64,000 bases of DNA, taken from NCBI GenBank assembly GCA_030704615.1, contig CM060731.1, positions 39,246,001 to 39,310,000 on the forward strand, in the 5' to 3' direction. A program made the translations under genes and the position numbers. The DNA comes from Takakia lepidozioides (lineage: Eukaryota; Streptophyta; Takakiopsida; Takakiales; Takakiaceae). Below, piece after piece: positions 12,752-23,722 of this stretch; within the stretch, counting starts at the first letter, position 1; every line of letters starts with the position of its first letter. The notes beneath the pieces were generated by a model that worked only from the letters and a program-made list of their open reading frames with translations, was not told the origin of the DNA and searched no databases.

Positions 12752-13224
12752 CAGGGAGGCCTTGTCATGGCAGTGACTTCGTCATTTACCTCAATGACCG
12801 GCTAACCACAGTTCTTGTCTGTTACTGTCCCAGAAGGAACCCAATTGGGGTCCATCACAGTGTTGGAGGGTGACCACCCACATGATGGATTGTATTCATC
12901 ATCAATATATGGAGACGTTTGTTTTGTTTTGTATTGTTTTGTTTTGTAGATTTGAGATGTCCCCAACCGTGAGGCCCAGCCCTAGTGCTTGGTACCATTG
13001 GAAAGCCCTCGGCGAGGAGGGTTGCACGGGCTTGGTCTCATGATTTTTGGACCTGCGGTGTGAAGATGTGGAATTTCAAGTACTTTGGGTCGCTGGAAAT
13101 TCCCAAAAAATAGCAAAGTGGGAATTCTTGGGACAATGGTTGGAGCCTCGAGAAGAGAGATATCAAGGGAAAGGTCTCCAGTTCAAATCTGGTTGTAGGC
13201 TTTTGGAAAAAAAAAATGCATTTG
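12752..13224. other. Unassigned sequence with repeat remnants
   Basis: It holds a (GTTTT)n-like run at about 12917-12948 and a T-arm-like hairpin, CCAG-TTCAAAT-CTGG, near 13178-13192, followed by an A run. The last two could be a decayed SINE tail. No gene is seen. Confidence 0.3.
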
Positions 13225-13368
13225 GACTTAGATGACATTGGACCCTTGGGCCAACGGCAGAGGCTACCCTAGAGGTCGCACTTGGGCCTCGACATAGGAG
13301 ACGCACTTGCATACATAGGAGATTACACTTGGGCTTAGATGACACTTGACACTTGGGCCAACGGCACA
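13225..13368. repeat. Pair of about 34-bp direct repeats
   Basis: 13225-13258 and 13335-13368 both read approximately TTAGATGACA, a short variable part, then TTGGGCCAACGGCA. The repeats sit where the RNase H reading frame of the neighbouring retroelement breaks off, so they may mark a rearrangement junction. Confidence 0.6.
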
Positions 13369-13399
13369 CGCGTGTTCTTTGTTTATGACGTGTTCTTTG

Positions 13400-14599
13400 C
13401 TATCTATGACTTGACACAAGATTGCAGAAATAGCAACATCAGATGCATCAGTTTGCAATTTGAAAGGAAGCAGAAAATCAGGAAAGATGAGGATAGGGGC
13501 AGAGGTGAGGGCCACTTTTAGCCTATCAAAGGCTGCTTGTTGCAGCTTGGTCCACTCAAATTGGGCCTCCTTGAGTAACAGCTTGGTGAGGGGATGAGCA
13601 AGCTTGGCAAAGTCCTTAACAAATCGCTTGTAATAGGAAGCAAGACCCATGAATGATTTGACATAATGTTTATCCCTAGGGACAGGAAACGGCCAAACAA
13701 CCTCAATCTTAGCAGGATCAGGCAGCAGGCCATCCCTAGTCAGTACATGACCAAGAAAATGCAACTCATGCATGCAAAGCTCACATTTCTTTGGTTTAAC
13801 CTTTGATCCTGCAGTCCTAAACTTGCTGAACATCCTCTGAAGATCCAGCAGATGAGCCTCAAAGCTAGCAGAATAAACATTAATATCATTTATGTAAATA
13901 AAAACACATTCCCACCTGAGGTTGCCAAGGACAATGTCCATCAACCACTGGAATGTGGATGTTGCAAAGCAAAGCCCAAAGGGCATAGTTTCATACTAAT
14001 ACTTACCCATCCTACAAACAAAAGAGGTTTTCTCTTTGGCTGTCTCAGTGGGGGGCACTTGCCAGAAGCCCGAAGCAAGGTCAAGGGAGGAGAAAACTGT
14101 GGTTCCATGCAGCATGTCTAATGTTTCATTAATTCTAGGCAAGGGGTAAGCATCATTTTTAGTGATTTCATTTAACTTTCTGAAGTCAACATAGAAACGG
14201 GTACTCCCAGCTTTCTTCCAAGACTATGGGACTAGCCCATGGTGAGAACGAAGGTTTAATGACACCAGCATCTAACATATTCTTGTGAATCTCCTCACAC
14301 ACTATTGACCTTTCCTTGACACTTTCTCGATATGCAAATTGTTTGACAGGTGCCCCCTCAATAATAATATCATGCTCCAGGATAGTAGTCTTATCCAAAT
14401 CAGAGGGCCTTAAGCTGAAGATGTCTAAGTTGCGAGCAACCAAGGATTTAACCTTTCTGCACTGAGCTTTGGAAAGAGACTCCCCTATATTAATTTCAGA
14501 TAAAACCTTCTTGAGAGCTTGATCTGCTACAGGCAGATGGGAAGCAGGTGGAGGAGTACTAGCAGCCAAGGCCATGACCTCATCAACCTGTCCATGCAC
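13400..14599 (-). pseudogene. Reverse transcriptase and partial RNase H
   Basis: The N-terminal fingers ([15 protein letters not shown]) lie at 14599-14220, the [11 protein letters not shown] and [12 protein letters not shown] blocks at about 14215-14000, and the palm and thumb at 13986-13470. The catalytic YxDD box reads YINDI, so the first Asp is Asn. RNase H starts with QTDASD and ends after about 20 residues. At least two frame breaks are present. Not functional. Confidence 0.85.
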
Positions 14600-14637
14600 A
14601 ATCCCAAGAGCTCCAAACCAAAGCCCCTTTGGACTTC

Positions 14638-15114
14638 CTATATATCAGTAATGGGCAAAGTAGAAATGCGAGCCAGAACTTGACTACGCCTGACAGTGAC
14701 AGGGAATGGCTCTGGGTTTGCCACCAGGATCTGAATTTCTTGTTTGTACCCACGATCTAGAACTCCAGCAGCCACAAGACAGTGTTTTAGTGCAGTAAGT
14801 CTCATCCATCCTTCAATTTCAAGATAATGACCCTGAGGACAAATGAAAGCAAGACCAGTCTTGACAATCTTTTGGGTCATGGGGGGAATGACAACATCAA
14901 CATGTGCTCGTATCAAAGTGGTATTTTTAAGCACAGTGACAGGGGCACCAGTTTTCTGGCCCACAGCAGGAACATGCCATTGATACATGTATTGAAGATC
15001 TGGCTTGTATTTATAGAAATCAGACCAATTCATGTCTCCTAAGGAGTGCTGCCTCACCTCACTTACCATGGCTTGCACCCTAGACAATTTTGTCGGGGCG
15101 CATCCAGCTCTCAT
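14638..15114 (-). pseudogene. dUTPase-like domain between protease and reverse transcriptase
   Basis: 158 residues. The order of blocks follows the trimeric dUTPase fold: VIPPMTQKIVKTGLAFICP, GHYLEIEG, LTALKHC, GVLDRGYKQEIQILVAN, then FPVTVRRSQVLARI. The third dUTPase motif (G-V-x-D-x-x-Y) is recognisable, while the second motif (usually PRSG) is replaced by EGWMR, so catalysis is doubtful. Placement between PR and RT is unusual for plant Gypsy elements. Alternative: an unrelated linker with a similar beta-rich pattern. Confidence 0.55.
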
Positions 15115-15124
15115 AGTAGCTGAT

Positions 15125-15466
15125 TCAGGGGCACCACCACCTCATTCCCTTCCCCATTAGAGAGTAATCCCCTAAGTTAATTGTAGCTCTAGCTCCAGAT
15201 ATCAGGTCAAGACCTAGCAGGAACTGAATCTCCCCGATAGTGATTATGCATGTAATAACAACTTCTTTTCTGTGAACCCTTATGGGGACAGTAACCAGCC
15301 CCAGAGGTTCATATCTAGACCCGTCAGCAATAAGGACTTCAAGTCTGGTAGCAGGAACAAGCTTAAGACCGATAACTCTAACTACTTGCAGGGGTATTGC
15401 AGACATGGTGCAGCCCGTGTCTACAACACAAGGGAAACTCAATTCATGCACATGACACTGAGTCAT
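15125..15466 (-). pseudogene. Retroelement aspartic protease
   Basis: 113 residues with the active-site motif VVDTGCTMSAIP (DTG intact) and the downstream FLLGLDLI block typical of retropepsins. It would process the Gag-Pol polyprotein. It is separated by a stop from the next domain, so the polyprotein cannot be made. Confidence 0.8.
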
Positions 15467-15617
15467 TAGGGGACTGATCTTCTAGATTTCATGTTTCTTG
15501 TTAAATTCGCAATGCAGGGCCTTAAAATGGGTGGATAAGACAGCGCGCAACGAAACCTGAGTAGCAGGGTGAGTCAATTTTTGATCTCTTGCCCCCTGTC
15601 CAAGAGATCGGGTTAGT

Positions 15618-15830
15618 TTAAAGGACCAGGACCAGCGGCCTTCTTGGCCCTAATCCAATCAGCCACATCATCCTTCTCAGGGCAGAACCTAGTGTAGGGT
15701 TCATGCGAGCCACAAATGTAGCATGCAACACGTTGACTGTCATACCTATCACCCGTCTGGGTGTGACCCCTGTTGGCACCACCCCCTTGTTCATTTTTTT
15801 TGGGCTACCACTCTTTCCTTTGATCACTCA
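15618..15830 (-). pseudogene. Zinc-knuckle region of gag (frameshifted)
   Basis: On the minus strand one frame reads CYICGSHEPYTRFCPEKDD near 15735-15670. The cysteines have knuckle spacing (second to third Cys 10 residues apart) but the histidine is two residues early. This region links the gag and protease pieces. Confidence 0.45.
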
Positions 15831-16129
15831 CCTTGAAAGCAGCAAATTGAGAGCTACTGAGATCTCCCACCATGTTGGCCAATTGCTGCAGTGGTAAATT
15901 CATCTGCCCTGGCCTTCATAGCAGTCGGGAGATAGGGAGTAGCTGTAGCAGGCACATGATCATATTCATAACTCATGAAGGGAGCCTGAACAGTGAAATC
16001 TAACATGATGTTGCCTTACTTTGTTGTTAGCCAAATCTAACAACCTCAATCTAACCTCCTCTACCATAACATCATTGTTCTTAAATGTGCGACGTTGAGC
16101 CCATGCCTGGATCTCAATAAGCAAACCCA

Positions 16130-17182
16130 TCAAAAGTAGTAGGTCTTGAACATATTATCTCTCTGCCCCACATCTTCAAAGTTTTCTGTTGCTGCCTCTT
16201 TAAGATCCATGTAATATTGCCAGATTGGTTCACCTTCCTTATAAACCCGTGTAGATAGTTTGGCAAATCGGTCTAGGGGCCTCTCAACTGGTTTAAACAA
16301 CATTCTAGCTTTACAAATTAACACATCCTAGGTCAAGTTAGGCTCATCATCAACCGCAGCATGCAATAAATCTCTAGCCTGTCCCTTCATACTCATTCGA
16401 AACACACCCACACAAAATTGTGCAGGGATACCATTCATCTCAGCGGTTATCTGAAACATACGCAAGTATTGTTCGAATTTATCTCCCATGGAATATTCAA
16501 GGTAGGGGTCCATAGTGGGTTCAGGGGTCCATGGGACTTGGTGATTATGCCCATGGTGGCCACTATGCAAAGGACCATGACCAACACAACAGTTCCCTCG
16601 CTTCAAATTCTGATTACACTGATCATAATACTGGTCCTCGGGCCCTCTCACCTTAGCAGGAACCGACTCAGATTCTGGACGAGCAAGAAGCTGTTGTGAC
16701 TGACTGACTGACAGGCTCGCCTCTCCCATAGTTCGGGAGGAAGGCTGCATGGACAGGTTGCCTGGCCGGGCCATCTCTCCCATGGGACGGGGAAGAGGCT
16801 TGGCCGTTGGCTGTGTGGACCAACTACTCCTAGCCTCAGCCCCACATTCTAAGCTAACTTGATGACTCACTGGCCCTCTAGAACTGGACTGCCCAAAATC
16901 AAACACAGGAGTTGGGTAGTGGGTGGTGTACCTTGGGACACCACACTGTGAATACATTCCAAATTGAGCAGCCATTCCCTCCCCATTTCTTCTATCAAAC
17001 ATAGGGCCCGGCTGCCATGTAGAGCCAGTGGGGCCAGGTGGTGGCCTTGAATTACCAACATCCCCAATAACACCATCTCGAAAGGCTGTTGAATACAAAT
17101 TAGTGCATAGAAGAGGCGAATCAACAACATCCTTCAATCCTAATATTTCATGGCAAGATAGAGAGTCATCAAGCCACAGCAT
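16130..17182 (-). pseudogene. Retrotransposon gag fragment
   Basis: A proline-, serine- and glutamine-rich N-terminal half is followed by a capsid-like region (motifs FEQYLRMFQIT, FRMSMKGQARDLLHA) in the frame 17182-16328. A second frame, 16324-16130, continues it (DRFAKLSTRVYKEGE). The break between the two near 16326 is a frameshift or stop. Identification as gag rests on position and the capsid-like pattern. Confidence 0.65.
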
Positions 17183-17279
17183 GAGTCACTCCATGCCTAG
17201 GACTACACAGGCTCATGTTAGAAAAACCTTCTCTGACCTGCCCCGAATCATCACCGGCAGGCTCAGTTCCCATCTCTAA

Positions 17280-17655
17280 AATGGTGTCCATACCCTGTGA
17301 AGCTCCACGGTCCCTACCTGATCGTAACCACGTGGCAGACATGCAATACGTGAATCAACCAACGTGGGGATACCTTAAGGTAGATGCAGTGCTCGGCGTG
17401 ACGATGTGCCAGACACGGGGAGTAAACACCTTGAGCACCTCGTGCTTGTCAATTGTGTACTCCTAGGTTCGAGACAAAATGTTGTTGACAGGGTACTCTT
17501 CCTAGGCACTCCTGTAGCCTAGGCCGTAAGATGCGCTGAGACTCAAAGCGTTCACCCCCCAAAATCAAAATGTTTGCATGCAGGCCATTAGTATGATCAC
17601 ACGTAAGCCCGTCTAACAAATCAACAGCAGAGGGTCTGAAGGATGACACCTTGTA
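17280..17655. other. Probable retroelement leader, no gene
   Basis: It lies upstream (minus sense) of gag. A TGTTGTTGACA stretch begins at 17480, where an LTR edge could lie, but no standard primer-binding site or matching second LTR was found. Confidence 0.3.
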
Positions 17656-18097
17656 CTAAAAACGAAGAGCTCGTAGCAGCAACGCTCCTGTTCCCCAAAT
17701 GAGTAGGGACAGCCACGCCTCGTCCACCAATCCCGATTTCACGAACGACTCCGGGTAACGCTTGGCAGACAACGAGTAATATAATCCCAGCTCTTCCCAC
17801 GACAATTTAGCGTAGTTGAGAAATCGAGCCTTGATCGTCGTCAATGAGAGCCTGTAAGTATCCCTGAGTCTCAAAAATTCACGAGCGTCCGCCAAAGCTT
17901 GCTCGTGCACACGTACAAGATCCCTACAATCGTCACGATAAACAACCTCCTTGTGCCATGTAGTGTTAAACAAATCTACCTCATGCACTTTAGTTTCAAC
18001 TTTGTCAAACCAGAAGGTATCCTCCTCCACAACCTCACGCAGAGAATTCTCAAAGATAATATTACCCTCAATCTCCCTCTCAATCTCAATGGTTCGC
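17656..18097 (-). other. Uncharacterised open reading frame
   Basis: The open frame runs about 145 codons; its first ATG is at 18030 (124 residues). It is rich in charged and aromatic residues with a hydrophobic C-terminus (LLIWGTGALLLRALRF). I recognise no family. It lies upstream of the Gypsy gag in the same orientation, so it may be a leader ORF of that element. It may also be spurious. Confidence 0.3.
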
Positions 18098-18227
18098 TAT
18101 GTTGTGCCTAAAGAATGGGGATCAAAATAATAACAATTATTATAGTTGTACTTGTCTGGGTCTCCACTCGGCACGTAACCCGATAAGCCAAAGCTCTCTG
18201 TCCTATGCAAGGAGGATTGATGATACT

Positions 18228-18300
18228 TACTACAGGAAAAAGGGGGGGTTTTCGACGCCGCGGCGTCGTAAAACAGCCCTTTTCGGGCGGGGAAAAATAC
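18228..18300 (+). mobile_element. CACTA-like transposon end
   Basis: TACTACAGGAAAAA (18228-18241) resembles the CACTACARGAAAA terminus of plant CACTA elements. A perfect 16-bp palindrome CGACGCCGCGGCGTCG follows at 18253-18268, flanked by T and A runs, as in subterminal repeats of such elements. No matching second end was found, so this is a remnant or an element truncated on one side. Confidence 0.4.
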
Positions 18301-18594
18301 CTTACATGTTTGAATGAAAACCACCATTATGAGGCAAGGAGAGAATGCGGCATCACAACCTATATACCAATACAACACTGGTATCTACTTTTATAACAAA
18401 AAATAAAAATCATTGAACTAAAAATAAAAATAAAAACACTAAAATATATGTAATATTTATTATAGCATATTACATATATATCTTCATATTATATTATGTC
18501 CTCCTCATTCATAACTTATCACCTGCCTTTTGGCAAGGGGCATCGTGGGCTTGAGTAACTTAGAACACCAAGAACTCTAGCAGGTTGGCTAGGG

Positions 18595-18735
18595 TCTGGG
18601 GGATGTCCCCCCTCAGTAAGCCTTACGCCTCTCATGGTGGTTATTTTTTCCACCGTCTTGTGAATCCTTTTTAATTAATTTGATTAGCAGGGCCTCCTTC
18701 CCCTTTCTTGAAAAAAAAAAAGAAAAAAAAACCCA
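18595..18735. repeat. Dispersed repeat R2, copy 1
   Basis: The block AAGCCTTACGCCTCTCATGG and the following GGTTATTTTTTCCAC match 23060-23110 with a few differences. Both copies run into A-rich ends about 120 bases later, which suggests a SINE or LINE 3' end. Confidence 0.45.
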
Positions 18736-18937
18736 AGAACCTCTGACACTTAGGATAGGTATAAACACATATTCTCATGTGATCTATGAATAGATGAAAA
18801 TACATAGACATTCAACCACGAATAGAAGACACTGAAAAACATAAGGAGCATGTGCCCCAGCGGGACCTACTCAAGGTATAAGGTACTTCATGCATGCATA
18901 CTAATGTAGTCACTGCTCAAGTCCAACAAAAAAATGA

Positions 18938-19062
18938 AAAATGAGTGTAACATGTGCCCAATTGGGAACTAAAAACTTTCATGTTCCCATTAAGTCTCAT
19001 GGGAACAACCCATGATATAAGGTTAAGGTCACTTTGGCCAACTTGATGCGTAAGTCCCTACC
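18938..19062 (+). repeat. Dispersed repeat R1, copy 1
   Basis: It is the reverse complement of 23409-23515 at roughly 85-90 % by eye; both share GGGAACTAAAAACTTTCATG in this orientation. Together they form an inverted pair flanking the J-domain gene. Confidence 0.65.
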
Positions 19063-19689
19063 AGTGTTGGTCTGGTATCAGGTTTAGGACATACCAGACT
19101 GGTCTATTAAATGGTGGTATGAGTATGAGTGAGTATCATGACCACAATACCAGCTGGTATGAGATCAATTCTTCCAAAGCCATCTTGACTTGCCATTGTC
19201 AATGCCCTGCATCAGTGTCTCTGAGATGAGCGGTTGGAATTTGCGAAGACCCAAATTCTCTAGGGACACCACGAGAACCCGTCCTGCTGATGGATCGGTG
19301 GGTGTTGTGCGGTATGATACATCAAGGCACACAGGGATTGTCAGTCGAGCACTTACAGAGATGTGCTTGAAGCAGAAGCAAGGAGCAGGATGTTGTCTTG
19401 ATGTAGATCGACTATGCAACAAGTGTGAAGAAATGGCTTTGACGCGTGAAAGATTGTAGCAGAAGGGAAGCGGCAGGAGATCCAGGTGTTGAGACAGATG
19501 CACCAGTTAATCCTGGATGTCTCTCTGTAGAAGCGAGAAAATTTGCAACTGCATTAACAGCGGGTTCTTTGCGATTGAAGAGGCGGTGTGAAGGCGCTCA
19601 ATTTGATCTCCCTCTTTAGGTTCAGGGCGTGCATTCCGTGGGGCGATGCGGGAAGCACTCACATTGACTTCGTTTCACAGGACAGAATA

Positions 19690-22543
19690 ATGGCAAAGGC
19701 TATGGCTGCCTGCGGCAATTCAGTTGTACGGTTAGCACAAAGTTGGTGGGTGCGGGCCTGCTGTACATGGAGGACTAGAGACGAAAATGCATACACGATA
19801 TTAGGTTTGCAAAAAGACTGTAGTCTCAAAAGCATTCGAGCTGCATTTCGAAAGCTAGCAAAAGCAACACATCCTGACTTGCAGTCAGCATCTGGCGATC
19901 CCGCCATCACTGCCCATTTTGTCCGGGTCTTGGCTGCTTACCAGGCATGCGTCTTTCCTTCTCTTTCTTCCAAAAGTTACGTCTCTAATGTCAAGGTTGG
20001 AGACTTTTTATCCATTGTGCCACGGACATTGAGGTCTCGGTAATTAGAAGAAAGGTTGGTCACGTAACATGCAAAGTTTCAGTCTAAATTTGCTAAGATT
20101 GCTGGGTACGAGTATTACAAAAATGTGTCCTGGGATGTCCGAAAACATAGACAATGGAGACAAAAAATGGCAGGGCTTCAGTGAGGAGAGATCGTATGTG
20201 TTGCATGAGCAGCATAAGGAAATTGCGAATGGAGGGGAGAACTCGTTGCTTACTGTGGCTTAGCAGTTGCAGAGTAGATGTTTTGCTTCATTCGGACAAT
20301 TGCTATGAAGTATGCTGGCATGACAGTGGAACTTTGGCACTCACGAAGTATTTAAGGTGAGGAAGGGATCTTTGTATTTTGCAGCTTGATTTGCAAGGGC
20401 TGGTTGTTTTTATGGAATGCAAAGGGGTGAAGTAGCTGGTGGTCTGCTGTAGATTTTGGCAGATCCTCAAAAGCGTGCCCTCTATGATGCCCAACTTGAA
20501 GGCCAAGCACAAGCTTGTGAAGATCGAAGTGACAAAACCAGTCAACTTGACATAGAAGATACTATGGGCAAAGATATGGAAGTGGTGGAGTGGTTGAAGC
20601 ACTACCGTTCTGTAGTTGCCAAGTGTGTGAACCAGCGTGAGATAGGAGAAGAAACAGGGTTCCACCCACACATAAGAGGGGAGTTGCAGTCAGCTTTAAA
20701 AAAAGCTTATCATGGGCCGCCAGTGTTTGAGAGCCAAGGGATTCCAGACTGTTTTGAAGCAGAGGAGAGAGCTCAACCAGGATTCAAGGATATTCTGCAC
20801 TTGGTTTCTGGTCGTCAGGTCTTTGGCTTTGTTCGTCAGGTGCATCCACCACAGCCTATGCTATTACAAGGCCTACAAGGAGTGCTTCCACTCCACCAAA
20901 CTTGTGCTAGTCGAATCCAATTGAAGGACGATTGTCAAAGGCTTGGAACTACTGCCAAGAGGGAAAAGTTCTCGAGTGTTGCCCCTTCAGCTAACAAAGA
21001 CCAAATTATATGGTCAGAGAATCAGGGTAGAACCATGCAGCATGAAGCAGATGCAGCAGCTTATGGTGACCTGGAGTTGCACTTATTTGGGAAGGTCATT
21101 GCTAGAGCAACCAGATTGCAGCCTCCAGGAGATAATTCCAATGCCATTGAGGCTTCCATACATGACTGCGTGTCTGTCTACTTGGTTCCAGAACACGTAG
21201 ATGCCAGGGTTCAGTTGTGGACACAAACTTCTGCTGCTAACCCTTATCCCAATTATAACTTTTTAGGGGCCATACATGGTCTTGGCACATGCGAATCTGG
21301 ACGAGTGTGTGCCGTGCATGGTCCTGACGGCAAGAGGACTCACAAGATGTTGCAACATAAGACACCACTGGTGGGTAAACCATGTAGATGGTCATCTACT
21401 TCACTTAACTGTGTTTGTCAACAATCAAGTGGTTTCACTCCTTTGGAGAAGAAGCTTTATAAGTCTGCAGAGTCTGCATAACGTCCTGAACTTCTTTCCT
21501 TTTCCTTTCTGGATGGTTAGTTGGCTCACGCCCTAGCGACCTTGAAATATTTTCCTGTTTAATTGTGGACGGTAACAGTGGCCTAGTAGAGGTAAGTTTT
21601 GAATGTGTGATGCTGGGCAGGTGAAGCATTGGCTGTGGTACAAGGAAGGTGGTTGCTGCGAGTGTCGATGCCGTCGTGCTTGCATGCTTCCAAGCAGGTG
21701 CAATAACCAAGCTTGAGGTTTATACACATTTTTCTCTTTAGGCTTGTAGTGTCTCTTGATGTCTATGATCAATTTCCTGCAGATGGAAACCTGAGTAATA
21801 CTCACTGTGGTAGTTCTGTGAAAATATCAATCAGGCCCTGGAGCAGTGTTCAAGATTGAACTTTGCTTTATATTGATCAATAGGTTTATTTGCCGCTTTT
21901 TGGAAGGTTTTGGATTTTTGAGCCCCGCTGTGCCACACACAACGTGGGGGGTTGGTATATTGAAACATTTGGTCCACCAAAACCAGGTCATGTCCCGAGT
22001 AACTACTTGCAGCATAAGCCATGGAGTGGACATTCTAGATTTACAGAAGGCGCTACTTGGAGCTTGAGGCAAGAAGATGGCAGGTGAGTGCCGTGAGTTG
22101 CTTAGTACATGCTTTCCATTCTTACCGTAGGAGTAACGGCTTCAATACACACCTCTCCTTTGCTCTTCAGGAAAGCCTAGGGTATAATTCTGTTGGAGAT
22201 GTTAGATAAAACAGGAAATGTTGACCAACTTGACATGGTGTGCAATCTTGGATGCACGTATGGCCTGATTTTTAACAGCCCCACCACTCTATGTCAGTAG
22301 CAGAACTCTTGTGGGAAAGCCCCCCTGGTATTCTTACATTTGAAGTTACCAATCGGAAAGGGGATGGGGGAAGAGTGCAGGTTACATCCAGCCATGTACA
22401 TTATGGCTGCTGCATACAAGACTCTTGATGAGGAGGCTGCACAAATTCAGAACAAGTCCCTGGTCTCTAAGACAAAGGATATGTGGGATGCTTTACCTTC
22501 TTTTCAAGTGTGGTGGAAGAAGATAAAGTTACATTTCTTATGA
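19690..22543 (+). CDS. J-domain (DnaJ/Hsp40) protein with cysteine-containing C-terminal domain
   Basis: Hsp70 co-chaperone by its J domain. Exons 19690-19944, 20453-21370, 21621-21697, 21907-22083 and 22381-22543 join in frame to 529 residues. The first ATG of the frame is at 19690. An Arg-rich, acid-free N-terminus (MAKAMAACGNSVVRLAQSWW) could be an organelle transit peptide. The J domain (about 34-100) has YTILGLQKDCSLKSIRAAF, an intact HPD motif and DPQKRALYD. The C-terminal half is not a family I can name; it has a Cys-rich piece (GGCCECRCRRAC) and an aromatic stretch (FEPRCATHNVGGWYIETFG). Intron 1 starts with GC, not GT: the CAG|GCATGC donor is required to join AYQ to ILADPQKR. The other introns are GT-AG. 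Exons 3 to 5 rest on splice signals and conserved phase. Confidence 0.8.
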
Positions 22544-23039
22544 TCAGGACCATGTTAGTTTGTCTCTTGATCTGATGCATGTTTCTATGGCTTGGTTGCC
22601 GGCAAGCATAAAAGAGTTTTTCCATTTAGCTTTGAACCCACGGCAGCTTGTGCCCTACCCTGGGTACTTGGTAGGCTGCTAGCAAAAGAGAGTACTTGGT
22701 ACATCCCAGTGGTAAGACATCCTGGCCTGTCGGTCTGGCTTCAAACTTCAAACCCCTGTGAGCTGACTTTCTCTCTCTGCCTTGGGGCTGGGGCTCTTTT
22801 CTTCTTAAAATAAATAATGAAGGGGAATTTCTTTTTGAAAAGCGGTTGTGAGATCTACCTATCGATCTGTTTTTAAGTCAAATTATGAGGGTATTCTACT
22901 TGGGTTGTCTGAATTCTTACCAGTAAAGAATGGCTTCTCTTTTTTTTTCTTTGAAGGAAAGAAAGGGAAACACCTGGGAGCAATAGCTCACAAATCAGGC
23001 CCCTTAATAGTGAGAGGAGAAAATATCCTCATTCACAGT

Positions 23040-23195
23040 AACCTCGCCATGTCTAGGGGTAGTCTCCTCATGTAAGCCTTCACGGCCTCATGAGTGGTTA
23101 TTTTTCCCACTCCCTCGAACTGTTGTGTTTCTTGGACCTTTTTGTCCATTATTTATAAAATTCTTGAGGCCTCTGTCCCTCTTAAAAGATTAAAA
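23040..23195. repeat. Dispersed repeat R2, copy 2
   Basis: It matches 18595-18735 in the same orientation and ends in an A-rich tract near 23185-23200. Confidence 0.45.
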
Positions 23196-23397
23196 CAAAA
23201 AACTCTCACATAAAGGCATCCAAATGGGACACCTCCCAAGGGAAGGGGGAGAAGAACACATGTGTGGTGGTGTGGGTTGAGGGTTGACCACCCATACTTC
23301 ACAGCAATTCCTCACATAAGTGCTTGGGAGTTGGGTTATCTAGATCCTTATTGATAAGAAAAGCTTCTCTTTCTCACATCATGACAAATAAACTTTA

Positions 23398-23515
23398 TTG
23401 GCCCTGCCCGACAGGGTAGGGACTATGCATCAAGATGGGTTGTTGCCATGAGACTTTATGGGAACATGAAAGTTTTTAGTTCCCGTTTGGGCACTGTTAC
23501 ACTCATTTCCTTGTT
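23398..23515 (-). repeat. Dispersed repeat R1, copy 2
   Basis: Inverted relative to 18938-19062. The part near 23398-23440 (TTATTGGCCCTGCC and following) also resembles the SINE-like repeat at 11203-11245, so all three may be one SINE family. Confidence 0.6.
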
Positions 23516-23674
23516 GGCTCTCTTGTAGAGAGAGACCCGTCGTCGTAAGATACATTACTATTAGCCATAACATAAAACTTCATATCAATAAAACAATGGC
23601 AGGGCTCTGTGTATCTCACGCCTTGTTCTACAATCGGCCATAGATGTTACCTCCTTATATGTTATATCTCTAGT

Positions 23675-23722
23675 ACTGTTATGTTATGTTATGTTATGTT
23701 ATGTTTTTTTTTTTTTTTTTTC
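23675..23722. repeat. (GTTAT)n microsatellite and T tract
   Basis: Six GTTAT units are followed by about 20 T residues. Confidence 0.85.

Larger units (their letters stand above)
13400..17182 (-). mobile_element. Decayed Ty3/Gypsy-type LTR retrotransposon with dUTPase-like domain
   Basis: Reading on the minus strand from right to left come gag, zinc knuckle, aspartic protease, a dUTPase-like segment, reverse transcriptase and the start of RNase H. Integrase is missing: the frame stops near 13400. Several frameshifts and stops separate the pieces. I found no convincing LTR pair. The domain order PR-RT-RH is Gypsy-like. Confidence 0.8.
18301..19689. other. Intergenic, repeat remnants
   Basis: AT-rich sequence with two dispersed repeats (about 18595-18735 and 18938-19062; see those entries). 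It forms the 5' flank of the J-domain gene. An open stretch near 19225-19459 (+) has no recognisable product. Confidence 0.4.

Noticed and set aside
19225-19459. Plus-strand frame just upstream of the J-protein gene
   Set aside because: No known domain and no splice link in phase to the J-domain exon. Treated as 5' flank.
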